A DNA stretch of 64,000 bases from Monodelphis domestica (lineage: Eukaryota > Chordata > Mammalia > Didelphimorphia > Didelphidae). The stretch spans positions 57,489,788 through 57,553,787 of the forward strand of contig NC_077232.1 in NCBI RefSeq assembly GCF_027887165.1. Reading direction: 5' to 3'. The position numbers and the translations under genes are program-made. The notes beneath the pieces were generated by a model. The model saw nothing but the letters and a program-made list of their open reading frames with translations. It was not told the origin of the DNA and searched no databases. Shown piece by piece: positions 10,623-21,905 of the stretch. Positions within the stretch are counted from its first letter, which is position 1. The number at the start of each line of letters is the position of its first letter.

Positions 10623-11375
10623 CTTTTTTTTAAGTTTGTTTAATTTAAATATTTTTCCACAATTGCATGATTCATGTTCTTTCCCTCCCCTTCTCCCACC
10701 CCTCTCCAGTAACCGACAATTCAAATGTGTTTTACATGTATCATTGATCAAGACCTATTTCCATATTATTATTTGCAATAGAGTGATCATTTTAGAGTTA
10801 AAATCCCCAATCATATCCCCACTGACCCATGTGATCAAGCAGTTGTTTTTCTTCTGTATTTCTGCTCCCACAGTTCTTTCTCTGGATATGGAGAGCATCT
10901 TTCTCATGAAACCCTCAGGATTGTCCTGGATCATTGCATTACTTCTAGTAAAGTTCATTACATTTGATTATACCACAGTGTATCAGTCTCTGTGTACAAT
11001 GTTCTCCTGGTTCTGCTCATTTCACTTAGCATCATTTCATGGAAGTCATTCCAGTTCACATGGAATTCCCCCAGTTCATTATTCCTTTGAGCATAATAGT
11101 ATTCCATCACCATCAGATACCATAATTTGTTTAGCCATTCCCCAGTCAAAGGGCAGCCCCTCATTTTCCAGCTTTTTGCTACTACAAAGAGCACAGCTAT
11201 ATATTTTTGTACACATATTTTTCCTTGTTATCTCTTTGGGGTATAAACACAGCAGCTGAATGAGAGGATAAAAGGGCAGACAGTCTTTTAGCACCCTTTG
11301 GGCATAGTTCCAAATTGCCATCCAGAATGGGTGGATCAATTCACAATTCCGCCACCAATGCATTAGTGGACCCAA
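10623..11375 (-). mobile_element. LINE-1 3' end, 5'-truncated
   Basis: The + strand starts with a T-run and then a pyrimidine-rich 3' UTR (ccctccccttctcccacccc). It ends with the antisense end of ORF2/3' UTR typical of L1 ('ggcatagttccaaattgcca', 'gtggatcaattcacaattcc', 'ttatctctttggggtataaa'). Long open frames on both strands in it are repeat-derived. Confidence 0.8.
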
Positions 11376-11382
11376 TGGATTT

Positions 11383-11587
11383 CTTTTTTTTTTTAATCCT
11401 TACCTTCCATCTTGGAATCAATGCTACATATTGGTTCCAAGGCAGAAGAGTAGTATGGGTTAGGCAACTGGAGTTAAATGACTTGCCCAGGGTCACACAG
11501 CTAGGAAGTATCTGAGGCCAGAATTGAACCCAGGACCTCCCATCTCTAGGCCTGGCTCTCAATCCATTGAGCCACTGAGCTGCCCCC
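11383..11587 (-). mobile_element. SINE family A
   Basis: Full-length antisense copy: T-run, 'ccttaccttccatcttggaa', 'cagggtcacacagctaggaa', 'ccactgagctgcccc'. It abuts the truncated L1 at its left. Confidence 0.9.
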
Positions 11588-11898
11588 ATACCTGTTGATG
11601 TCTTGATGTGAGAAGCAGGTTAGAGCAATGGAATGAGAACAGGCTTTGGAGTCAGGACCTACCTCTGCCCCATACTTTTTATATGATATTTGATGTCATT
11701 CAATCCCCAAGAAAAGAAAGGAGGAAAAAAGGTCCCTTTCAGCTCTGAAACTATAATCCTATGATGTCAATATGTAACTGCTCACTCAACAAAATTATCT
11801 CTGTAGTTATATTTGTCATAGGATCAGGTATAAATTTAATGTGAAAAAGAATCTCTGAGGAGAGCCTACAAGACCAAATATTGTTCTTCTAAGTAAAA

Positions 11899-12095
11899 TG
11901 CCTTTTTTTTTCTTTAATTCTTACCTTCTATCTTAAAATATATCCAGAGAATCAGGTCTAACAAGGCAGAAGAGCAGTATAGGGTAGGCAATTGGGGTTA
12001 AGTGATTTGCCTAGGATCACACCACTAGGAATTGTCTGAGGCCAAATTTGAACCAGGATCTCCCATTGCCTGCCAGCCACCCAGCTGCCCTGATC
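11899..12095 (-). mobile_element. SINE family A, diverged
   Basis: Antisense copy with T-run at 11902-11910, 'cttaccttctatctt', 'gatcacaccactaggaattg' and 'cacccagctgccc'. Confidence 0.85.
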
Positions 12096-12365
12096 AAATG
12101 CTTTTCAAAATAATTTTAAATAGAATATTTTATTCTTGACATTTCCATTCCAGGAACTCATGTGACCATTCAGATGTGGCCTAATAAAGGAAGTCGCCTT
12201 TGCTTGTTCCCATGTTTTTGTCAAATATGTCCTCAATTGGAGCATTCTCCATTATTTTGTAGAAATGAAAAAGCCTAATGATAGATTATTATCTTATTTG
12301 TTTGCCGTGCCAGGAGAAACCAAGGCTGGGTGCCAGCTGTTAGGTATAGCTGTTGGAGTTCTCAT

Positions 12366-12566
12366 TTTTTTTTAACTCTTACCTTTTGTCTTGGAGTCAA
12401 TACTGTGTATTGACTCCAAGGCAGAAGAGTGATAAGGGCTAGGCAATGGGGGTGAAGTGACTTGCCCAGGGTCACACAGCTGGGAAGTGTCTGAGGTCAC
12501 ATTTGAACCTAGGACCTCCTGTCTCTAGGTCTGACTCTCAATCCACTGAGCTACCCAGCTGCTCCC
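12366..12566 (-). mobile_element. SINE family A with target-site duplication
   Basis: Antisense full-length copy flanked by a perfect 11-bp direct repeat, ggagttctcat, at 12355-12365 and 12567-12577. Confidence 0.93.
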
Positions 12567-12659
12567 GGAGTTCTCATTTCTGAGATGGTGTGTTGGATGG
12601 TTAAATTCTGTGGTTCCTTCTTGAATTCTGTCAGCTGAGGAGAGCTGATATTTGGGTTA

Positions 12660-12960
12660 TTTTACTAAGTAATAGCTGGAATTTATATAACATATTGTAT
12701 TTACAAGGTTGGAGAAGGAAATGGCAAATCACTCCAGAATCTTTGTCAAGAAAACTATATCATGAAGAGTCAGATATTATTGAACAACTAAACAAAATTT
12801 TACAAGGTGCCCTACCTAGAATATCTCATTTGACCCTCCAATAACTCTAAAGCACCACAGGTATTGCCCCACTTCGCAGATAAGAAAATTGAGGCTCCCC
12901 AAGGCCGGGTGACTTGTCCATGGTCACATAACTAGAAGAGGTCACAAGCAGGATTTAAAT
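12660..12960 (-). mobile_element. MIR/THER-like SINE interrupted by an RTE-type tail
   Basis: Antisense MIR-like pieces ('tagctggaatttatataaca' and 'ctcatttgaccctccaataa ... tgtccatggtcacataacta') are separated by an inserted + strand segment at about 12712-12796. Confidence 0.65.
12712..12796 (+). mobile_element. 5'-truncated RTE-type SINE tail nested in a MIR-like SINE
   Basis: Only the last approximately 85 bp of family B is present (ggagaaggaaatggcaaatc ... catgaagagtcagatattat). It is bounded by near-identical 'attt(t)acaagg' repeats on both sides, a target-site duplication. Confidence 0.75.
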
Positions 12961-13404
12961 AAAATAAAAGATGATGAATTATTTTATTTGTATTGTAGAT
13001 GGTCCCCAGGGTATTAATTGTTATACTCTGACATGAAGCAAAGAGCACTGGATCTGGCCTCAGAAGACCAGGAAAGCTGAATTATAGCTTTTCCACTACC
13101 TATGTGACCCAGGCAAGGTCATTTTATCCTGCCAGCCTTATTTAAACAATAATGGGTTCCATTTGAGCATCTGAAAAGGTCTTATCATTGCAAAAGTCAA
13201 TAAACAAATGCTTCCTGAGCATCTTCCTACAATAGTCTGGTCACTTCTGGTCCTGGGAGGGATACAATAATAAAGGGGTATTAGACAAGTCACATTCAGG
13301 TTAGGGAGGAATAGGGATCCGGATCCTACCTGTGATCTCATTGGTTTAGGGGTCTTCCCAATGAAGAAATTACCTCCACTAATGCAACTTGGTACCTTTA
13401 CTGT

Positions 13405-13650
13405 ACCTGGAGCAACTAGATGTCTCAGTGGATAGGATACCTGTCCTGGAGTCAGAAAGACCTGAGTTCCAATCTAGCCACAGACACTTACTACTTATGT
13501 AACCCCGGGCAAATCACTAAACCTTTGACTTACTCCACTAGAGAAGGAAATAACAAACCACTCTAATATCTTTGCCAAGAAAACCTCATGGACGTTATGA
13601 TCCACAGGGGCACAAAGAGTTGGGCACAACTAGAAAAGAATAGCAACCTT
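13405..13650 (+). mobile_element. SINE family B with RTE-type tail
   Basis: Head 'gtctcagtggataggatacc', middle 'gtcagaaagacctgagttcc' and tail 'cacaaagagttgggcacaac', in full-length order. Confidence 0.88.
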
Positions 13651-13799
13651 CACTGCAGCTTGAGTTCAAATCCTACCTTAAAGTTATAGAAAACCAAAGG
13701 ACTGAAAATAAGCTTTAAACTTGGAGATAGGAAAATTTGCCAACCCCTCCCTCCTCCCCATGCATGTTTCCATCCAGTGGCATTGGTCTCTCTGGGGGT

Positions 13800-14200
13800 T
13801 TTTTTTGGTGCAAGTCACTCCATTTCCTAACTTTTTCTCTAGTTGTTTCTCATGTCTGGAATGTTCTCCCTCCTTATCTCTGCCTCCAGGCCTCTCTGGC
13901 TTCCTTCAAGTCCCAGCTAAAATCTCACCCTCCACAGGAAGCCTTTCCCAACATATCAATTCCAGGACCTTCCCTCCGTTGATTTTTCTGACTTACCCTA
14001 TAAAAGGTTTGTTTGTACTTAGTTTTTTATATGCCTCTGACAAATACTGAATCAGTTATATTCAGAATCCCTCTCTAATTAGACCTTGATTATTAGATCA
14101 CTAATTAGAATTCCTTGATAGTAGGTACTTATCTTTAACCTTACTTTGTAACCCTAGAGTTTAGCATAGTGCCTGGAATATAATAGAGAAATAAATATTT
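13800..14200 (+). mobile_element. L2-type LINE 3' end
   Basis: 'gtctggaatgttctccctcc', then 'ttcaagtcccagctaaaatc' and 'ggaagcctttcccaac' follow the order of the L2 ORF2 C-terminus and 3' end, closing with 'tagcatagtgcctggaatat'. Confidence 0.7.
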
Positions 14201-14204
14201 ATAG

Positions 14205-14405
14205 ATGGACTTGAGTTCAAATCCTACCTGAGAAATTTGCTAGCTGTGGAAATCTATGAAAATCACTTATCCTTTCAACCTCAATTTTCTCATCCATAAA
14301 TGGGGATAAAAGCACCTACTTCCTAATCCCCAAGGTCATTGGGAAGATCAAATGAGATAACATATTAAAGGGTTTTACATAAATCCTAGTTTTTATTAGT
14401 AATAA
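14205..14405 (+). mobile_element. MIR-like SINE
   Basis: 'gacttgagttcaaatcctac', 'ctcaattttctcatccataa', 'gggaagatcaaatgagataa' in sense order. Confidence 0.75.
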
Positions 14406-14833
14406 TATACTATTTTTGAAGTAATGTAGTTAACAATAACTGATTCAGTATTTGTCAGAGGCATGACTAGAATTCATCTTCCTAGTTTCCAGCTCTCTTA
14501 TCCTATGCTACTACTCTAGTTAGAGACACAGGACACAGGCATGTTAAATGCTAAATCATTTCAAAAGCTAATAGTTCAATAAAAGAAATATAAGAAGGCC
14601 ATCCAAATGAACAATTTGGAGGTTCAAAGGAAGGAGAGACCACCGTGGGCTAGAGTGTGTATAGGAAGGCTTCCTGGAGGAAGCCACCATCCATCTCACT
14701 TAAAATGTCTTGACCCAGAGGGCATATATACTGAAGTAATAACAAAATTCTTGCCTAAGCAGGAAATGCAGATTGTTTGCCTATGTAAAAGTAAATGTAA
14801 AGTGTCTAGAAAATCACTTTATAATGTCATTGC

Positions 14834-15083
14834 TAGGGCAGCGAGGTGGTGCAGTATATATAGTGCCAAGCCTGGAGTCGGGAAGACCCGAGTTTCAATC
14901 TGGCCTCAGACACTTATTAGCTGTGTGACTAGACAAGTCACTTAACCCTGTTTGCCTCAGTTTCTTCATAAATGTAAAATGAACCACAGAGGAAATTGCA
15001 AATCATTTAAGTATCTTTGACAAGAACCCCCTGAATGGGATCATGAAGAATCCGACACGACTGAAAAGTGACTAAACAACAAA
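14834..15083 (+). mobile_element. SINE family B with RTE-type tail
   Basis: Nearly complete copy: 'gggcagcgaggtggtgcagt', 'cctggagtcgggaagacccg', 'cctcagacacttattagctg' and the tail 'gaagaatccgacacgactga'. Confidence 0.92.
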
Positions 15084-16540
15084 TGCAGTTGAAAATACAA
15101 AATGCATAGCACTGTCTTGGGGGGGGGGGGGAGTGGAGAGTAATTTAGAAAATGGAAATGACAATCTTTGAAGGATAAAGCGGTTCAAATCCTGCTTCTG
15201 CTCCTTACTCGCTGTGCAGCCGGGGGCACATTGGCTAACATTTCCAGGCTTCACTGTCTTCATCTGTAAAGCAAAGGACTTGGACTAGCTGGTATCCCAA
15301 GTCCCTCTGGCCTCCAACTCTAGATCGTCCATTCTGTCTTGCCCTTTTCAAATGATTAGTGGTTTTGGAAGTAGAAGATAAGAAGATTTTTAGAAACTTA
15401 AGTAGATAAGCACCCTGGTAATAAGCCTATTAAAGAAGTACAGCTTGATTTCACATTCTTACAATGTTCTTGGCATGCTCACAGCTTTCTGATCTAAAGG
15501 CCTAAGTAAGAAATAATATGGAAATTAAAATGCCATTGTTCTGAAGAAAAAAATGAATTATTAAAAAATCTGTTTTAACATTTGTGCCTCAAAGCCCAAT
15601 TTAAATTCATTTAAGTCAATTATATAAATTAACTAAATGCCAAAAGTGGTAAATATAGAATTTTAATAAATATTTTTAATAGTTTTGGGGGAAATGTTGG
15701 TAAATCTTCATGTCATTATATGTATAAATATATACTTGTGAAGGACTAAAAGGCAAAGTATATAATATACTAATATTAATAATAATAATAAATATACTAA
15801 GCCATAGTTAGTCTATGTTTTCCCTTTAATTCAAATATTTTTAAGTAAATACTATATACTATGCTGGATTATTAATACAATAACGCCTCATTTCTCCAGC
15901 ATTGCTATACAATATTCTGTAGAATATTAGATCATTGGATTCTACCATTCCTCTTTCTAAACCTAATGAAATCTGTCCTCCCCAAATCTGGAGTATATAT
16001 AAGATGATACCAGGATTTTCTTTCCTTTTCTATTGGTCTGAACTCAAGTTCCTCTCATTTCTATTTCAGTCCCTCCTTGTTGATGAGAGTCAGGTCTATA
16101 GTTGTATCTCTCCTTGTTTCAAACTTTCTTTTGGAAGGGTGGAATATTATCATTAGGGAAATTTACTAATTTCTCCACTCTTTGGTTTTATCCACAGATA
16201 CTCCAATATCTCTTTGCCTAGAGATATCCAGATGGTTTAAGTTCCTTATCAAAGCATACGTGCCCCTATGCCAAATATGTAATCCTTTTCCCTAAATTTT
16301 TCTTCCCATCTCAGCTAGTCCATATTGCTTCTATTTCTTCATTCATTACTCCTTCACCGAATGCTCTTCATCATATTTATTTCATCAAATTCTTAAATGT
16401 ATTCACATATTTTAATACACAATGCTGATTGGATACCCTCCTTTCTTAGCCTCATCCTACTGAGTCAAGGCCAATACCAAGTCTGTTCCACCAAGCCTCA
16501 GTGATACCACAGGGCAAATTTTCTCTCTTGAATTAGAACA

Positions 16541-16706
16541 GGGATTCTAAATTTAATAGGGTCCATGAACTTGGATAGAAAAAAAATTGCTTCTTTATTT
16601 TCACTAACCTTTCACTGAAATATTTCATTTCCCTAATTATTTTTTAAAAATCATTTAGAAAAGGTTCATGAACTTCAGTAGACTCATAAAGGAGTACCTG
16701 CCCTGA
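16541..16706 (+). mobile_element. hAT-like non-autonomous DNA transposon relic (family 1)
   Basis: Starts 'cagggattctaaatttaata', continues with 'gggtccatgaacttggatag' and ends near 'ggagtacctgccctg', an imperfect inverted match of the start. Similar copies lie at about 26375-26552 and 37488-37650. Confidence 0.5.
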
Positions 16707-16723
16707 CGCAAAAAAAAGGATGA

Positions 16724-16927
16724 GGGGGGCAGCTGGGTGGCTCAGTAGATTGAGAGCCAGGCCTAGAGATGGGAGGTCCTGGGTTCAAATCTGCCCTCAG
16801 ACACTTCCCAGCTGTGGGACCCTGGGCAAGTCACTTAACCCCCATTGCCTAGTCCTTATCACTCTTCTGCCTTGGAACCAATACCCAGTATTGATTCTAA
16901 GATGGAAGGTAAGGGTTAAAAAAAAAG
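16724..16927 (+). mobile_element. SINE family A, well preserved
   Basis: 'ggggcagctgggtggctcag', 'cctagagatgggaggtcctg', ending 'gatggaaggtaagggtt' plus an A-run. Flanks share 'aaaaaaagga', probably a target-site duplication. One of the least diverged copies in the window. Confidence 0.93.
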
Positions 16928-17154
16928 GATAAGAACTCCTGCATTAAAAGCTTTAATTCACCTTCTTTAGTAGCTATACATTGAATATTTGCATATAGGC
17001 AGATGAGGCCATGATTTTTACTTCGAGTTCTTTTCCTGTAAGTAATGGTCCCATCTTATGTTATTCTTCCCAAGGTGTCCCTGATATTTTCTTTATTCTC
17101 AGGCATGCTAAATAGCAATAATGTTCATGGTATATTATATCATATAACCCAACA

Positions 17155-17240
17155 GGAGTTGCTTAATTCTTTGTATTTTTATCCCTATGACTTTGCCCAG
17201 TCCTTAGCACATAGTGGGCGTCCGCTGATTAATTGATGAT
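17155..17240 (+). mobile_element. L2-type 3' tail fragment
   Basis: 'ctttgcccagtccttagcac' followed by 'atagtgggcgtccgctgatt' is the usual L2 3' tail pattern. Confidence 0.5.
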
Positions 17241-18044
17241 CATAACATTATAGAACACTTTAAGGCTTGCAGGGAATTTTTGTCACCATCCTGAGAGGTT
17301 AATAATCCATGTATTTTTATTCTCATTTTCGAGAAGAGGCTCTGAAAGTTTATATAAAATTTTGTCATTAAAACCTAAGTGCCTGAGGGAAGATTCAGAC
17401 TGTGTCCTCACTCCTCCAATGATCTATCCACAACTCTTCTGACTTTCATTATTCTCTTCCTCCTCCCTTTTTAATTTAAATCCACCTTGACCAAATGTGC
17501 AAAACTCCAGACAAATATGGTTTGTTTTATTATTTTTTAGACAAGTACATTTTTAATGAGCCCCCATTTGGTAAATTCCACCCCTTTCCAAGTGTCTCTC
17601 ATTGGTACCTTTTAAAACATGGTTCTTGAATCTACATGCTGTTCTCAGAAACCACTCTAGCCATTAGTTTCCCAAACCCACATTTTCTTCTATATTCCCA
17701 ACTTTTAATTATCAGAAGTGGTGGAAATATACAAACCGTGCCCCTAAAATCATCTATTTTTAAGCTCCCAATTTTATTATACTTAATAATTCTTTCTATG
17801 TTTCTTCTTTTGCCTGTTTGTCTCTGGGAAATACCAGGAAATAGTCACAGTCATCAATTTTGGCAATTCTTAAAACACTCCCTATGGAATCAATCATGCA
17901 GTAAACTCCTACTTCCTACTCCCTGGCAAGCATCACCATCTTCCTAGTGGCGGCTGCTCTCTTTGGAAGGACCCAGAAGCTTTGCAAGGGGAGCAGGGAA
18001 TGCAAGCAAGCTCAATAAAGCGGAATGTTGATTTTTGGGAAAAA

Positions 18045-18300
18045 AATTGCCAGGCAATTATACTAAGTGCTAGGAATACAAAGAAGAATAATCCCTGCCC
18101 TAAAGGAGCTCACAGTCTATTGATGTACAAATATACATACAAAATCTACACAAAATAAATAGAAGGTGATTTTATGGGGTGGGAAGCCCCGGAAAATCAG
18201 AAAAGACTTGTGGAACATTGTGCTTGAGCTGAGTTTTAAAGACGGTGAAAGAGGGAATGAATTACAGTCACGAGGAATAACCATGGACTGGAAAGTAGAA
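18045..18300 (-). mobile_element. L2-type 3' end (antisense)
   Basis: 'ctaagtgctaggaatacaaa', 'tccctgccctaaaggagctc' and 'tgtgcttgagctgagtttta' match the antisense L2 3' end pattern also seen at 18440-18660, 27287-27480 and 63355-63700. Confidence 0.6.
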
Positions 18301-18439
18301 TGCTGAGTTTAGGGAAGAGCAAACAGTTCAGTATGGTTGAACCACATAGTACATGAAGGAGAATAATGTGTAATAAACCTAGAAAAATGAACTGGAGCCA
18401 GATTAAGGAATTTTAATGTCAAACAAAGGGATGTATTTG

Positions 18440-18660
18440 ATCCTAAAGAAAAATTGAGTTTTTATTAAGCACTTACTGTGTACTAGGCTCAGAGCTAGCT
18501 AGCTAGGTACTGGGGATACAAAAGAAATTGATGAAAACAGATGCTGCCCTCAAGAACTTTATATATAACAAAGAAATACAGTATAATTTGGTGAAAGAAG
18601 GCACTAGGATCTAGAAAAATCAAGAAAGACCACGTAAAAGGTAAAATGGCTTTCAGCTGA
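18440..18660 (-). mobile_element. L2-type 3' end (antisense)
   Basis: 'ttaagcacttactgtgtact', 'ggatacaaaagaaattgatg', 'gctgccctcaagaactttat': same pattern as the preceding element, next to it and in the same orientation. Confidence 0.6.
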
Positions 18661-18689
18661 GTCAATACCATATTTCAATATAGTTTGGT

Positions 18690-19405
18690 TATCACTGCAG
18701 GAAAACAGATTGTTCAATGTGAGGCATATTATAATAAAGAAAGCTATTTCTGGGACTATATAGAAGAGCTAAGCGCTGATGCTTATGTAAGTGCATATGA
18801 TGGTATGAAATTGAAAATGACCATTGTGCTTCCGGATGATAATGGCAAAAAGGTTTCCCTATGAAAGATTGCCTGGACAAAACCAGAAAAGGAACAAGCA
18901 ATTGTCACTCCTCAAAATCAAGATTGATGAGTCTAATGGCAAGGTTCATACTCTGCAGTTTGGAAATGTCTGATGCCTTTCACAAGCACAAAGCTGGCTT
19001 ACTTGGACTATCAACACAGATACCTGAGAATGATGGGTATTATTGGAGCAGGTTGAGATAAGGATTGAGTTCAAGCTGCTAGAAACAAGTAGGTGAATGG
19101 AATGGAATGGCTTGGTTTGAGTGAGGGTATACTTATGAGGATATGTATATGTGAGAGGGAACAGGTCCTTTCCAGCTCTAAAATTCTCTCATTTTATGCT
19201 AGTCTGGTCCTCCATTAAACTCCTACTCTTTGTGGAAGGGAAGTGCCTCTGGGCTATCAAAGGTTATCTCTATGGAATGGAAGCTTTGGAGAGTACTCGC
19301 AAGCTAAAGAGCTCTATTACAGATCCAATAACCGACTATTTGGCTACTTGGAGAAATGGAAAGATTGATCATCTGAAAGTTGTTCTCCTTGTGCTGATTT
19401 TTTAA
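18690..19405 (+). pseudogene. Unidentified decayed coding-like segment
   Basis: From about 18690 one frame reads VITAGKQIVQCEAYYNKESY, then FWDYIEELSADAYVSAYDGM and KLKMTIVLPDDNGKKVSL before a TGA, and resumes with KIAWTKPEKEQAIVTP. Then, after a frameshift, KIKIDESNGKVHTLQFGNV. A further open piece at about 19230-19405 reads GKCLWAIKGYLYGMEALEST and DPITDYLATWRNGKIDHLK. Composition and the coherent charged/aromatic pattern look protein-derived, but I do not recognise the family. It could be a processed pseudogene, a transposon ORF or an old viral insertion. No introns, A-tail or target-site repeat were identified. Confidence 0.35.
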
Positions 19406-19797
19406 GTCTGTGTAAAAAGCTCCCTAATAAGACACAGAATAATTGTGATTTATATTAGGAAAGTTCTTACAATGACAAAATCATTAATCTATTAAATCTA
19501 TCAAATTTTGAATGCTAAAGTAGGGGGAAATGGTATCATGGGTTCATAATAGTGTAGCAGTTTTGTGCTAAGCCACATATAGTAATTTCATGAACTTAAC
19601 CCACCATAATGCCACCATACTAGCTGAGGAGTGGGTAGATGTGATGCAAGCTGTGAGCAATACCTTCCAGATGCTCTCAGGAGCAATACACTCACACCTC
19701 TCCTTCAGTGTGCTACCCTTTCCCCAGGTTCAATGGCAATCTAGTAGTTAAGAATAAGAATTATGTCAGAAAAGCATTTAAAACACAAAATCTCTCA

Positions 19798-20040
19798 TTT
19801 AGATCTCTAGGTGGTATAGTGAAGAAAACGTTAGGCCTGGACATCTTCCTGTGTTCAAATATGGCCTCAGACATTTATTAACTGTGTTACTACAGCCAAG
19901 TTGCCTAAACCATGTTTGCTTTAGTATCCTTATCTGTAAAGTGAGCAGGAAAAGGAAATGCCCAACTACTCTAGTGTCATTGCCAAGAAAACTCCAAATG
20001 AGATCATGATGAGTTAGACACAACTGAAAAATGACCAAAC
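19798..20040 (+). mobile_element. SINE family B with RTE-type tail
   Basis: Diverged full-length copy: 'ctaggtggtatagtgaagaa', 'atggcctcagacatttatta' and the tail 'gatgagttagacacaactga'. Confidence 0.85.
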
Positions 20041-20280
20041 TCTACCCCAGTGCTTAAAAACTATAGAAACCTCTCTTCTTATAAGCTATCACTTTTCCCT
20101 TACTCCCAATCTCTAAACTCATAGTTTTAGATAAGTGTCATTGTTTATATTTTAATTTTTTATGAATTTGTCAAACATTATCAAACATGACCATTGGAGG
20201 AAAAAGAGAATGGTATGATACACAAGATCTCTATTATACATACAGATTTTTTTAAAAGTATCAACAAGACAATTCTTTTT

Positions 20281-21005
20281 TTAGAAAGCATTTTAATAAT
20301 TTTATTAAGATATTTTATTTTTACCAATTACATGTAATAACAAATTTCCTAGGGGCAGCGAGGTGGCCCAGTAGATGGAGAACCAGAGCTAGAGATAAGA
20401 GGTCCTAGGTTTAAATCCAGCCTCAGATACTTCCTAGCTGTGTGATCCTGTGCAAGTCACTTAATCCCCATTGCCTAGCCCTTACTTCTCTTCTGTCTTA
20501 GAACCAAAACACAATATTGAATCTAAGATGGAAGGCAAGGATTTTCAAAAAATAACAAATTTCCCAAAAAGTTTCCAAAGTTGTATGACCCAAATTGTCT
20601 CCCCCCCCCCATCCATTCCCTCTCTCTCCTAGAGTTGACAAGCACTGCGATCCAGGTTATACATGTATTATCATGCAAAACATATTTCCATACTGTTCAT
20701 TTTTTTAAAGAGAATAATCGTATAAAACCAAAACTCCCAAATAAAAACCCAAATAAAATTAAGTGAAAAATCACATGCTTTGATCTATGTTGTGACTCCA
20801 ACAGTTCTTTCTCTGAGTATAGCAATCTTTGTCATAAGCCCCTGAGAATTATCCTGGATCATTGTATTGCTGAAAGTAGCTAAATCTATCACAGTTGATC
20901 ATTCCACAGTATTGCTGTTATTATGTACAATGTTCTCCTGGTTCTGCTTATTTCACTCTGCATCAGTTCATGCAGGTCTTTCCAGCTCTTTCTGAAGGCC
21001 TTATG
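20281..21005 (-). mobile_element. LINE-1 3' end interrupted by a SINE
   Basis: Antisense L1 3' UTR ('tattttatttttaccaatta', 'catgtaataac...') resumes after the SINE with 'aaaaagtttccaaagttgta' and the block 'caacagttctttctctgagt', 'tgttctcctggttctgctta' shared with the copies at 10623 and 48909. Confidence 0.75.
20350..20550 (+). mobile_element. SINE family A nested in L1, with target-site duplication
   Basis: Complete SINE flanked by a perfect 14-bp repeat, aataacaaatttcc, at 20336-20349 and 20551-20564. Confidence 0.95.
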
Positions 21006-21330
21006 ATGAAAAATTCTATTCACTTCCATAGAACACACCGATGGAATCTGAATGTAGATCAAACCATACTCTTTTGAGTTTCTTTATTTTTCTTTTCTTT
21101 CTTGTCTGTATTTTCTTTTGCAACATGGTTAATATGAAAATATGTTTTGTATGACTGAGGAAGTATAATTTGTCAGATTCTTTGCCTTCTCAAGAAAGAG
21201 GGAGGAGGAGGAAGAAGGAGAGAATCTGGAAGGCAAAAATATTTAAATGAATGTTAAAAAATTGTTAATACATATAGTTGGAAATATAAAAAATATAAAA
21301 AAATTTTAAATAAAATATTTATCCAGTTCA
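21006..21330 (+). mobile_element. LINE-1 3' UTR-like end in sense orientation
   Basis: 'gatggaatctgaatgtagat', 'gcaacatggttaatatgaaa', 'ttgccttctcaagaaagagg', then an A-rich end. Opposite in orientation to the L1 end just before it. Confidence 0.6.
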
Positions 21331-21394
21331 ACCCAGTATTTCCAAACCTGTTCTTCTTATTTGTGTCTCTGTTTAAAGCCCTCTACTCTCTTGT

Positions 21395-21905
21395 CCATTT
21401 TAAAACATTTTATTAATATTTTTCTTTTCTTTCATCATCATTACTTCCTCTCTGACCTTATCCCCACAAATAAAAATCCTTCCCTGTAACAAATAAGCAT
21501 ATTCAAGAAATATAAATGTATGCATTGATCATATATGAAAATGCATGTCTCAATCTGCACCTTTAACCTATTTCCTCTCTGGAATTAGTCATCTAACAAT
21601 CAGAGTTCTTAAATTGTTAAAAGTTGTTTTCTTTGCATTGCTCTAGTCATTGTATAAACTATTCTCCCAGTTCTCATTTCATTATGCATAAACTCATACA
21701 GGTTCCTCTAAATTTATTCCTTTCATCACGTTATGGCACAGTAATATTTTATTACATTTATATACCATAATTCTTTTAGTCTTTTTCATGTTGAACAAAC
21801 TCACATTGATTTCGCTTCTTTGCTACAAGAAAAAGCCCTGCTAAAATACTTTTGTACAAATGGGTTTTATAATTCTGCCTTTTGGGGAATATGGCTAATA
21901 TCTCT
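21395..21905 (-). mobile_element. Older LINE-1-related 3' region (antisense)
   Basis: 'gtataaactattctcccagt', 'catttcattatgcataaact', 'gccttttggggaatatggct' follow the order of the L1 antisense end but are much more diverged than the copies at 10623 and 48909. Confidence 0.5.

Noticed and set aside
10636..11259. 207-codon open frame on + and overlapping minus-strand frames
   Set aside because: They lie inside an antisense LINE-1 3' end that recurs at 48909; repeat-derived, no host gene.
15119..15132. Poly-G run as a G-quadruplex element
   Set aside because: A single 13-14-base G-run with no functional context; noted only as simple sequence.
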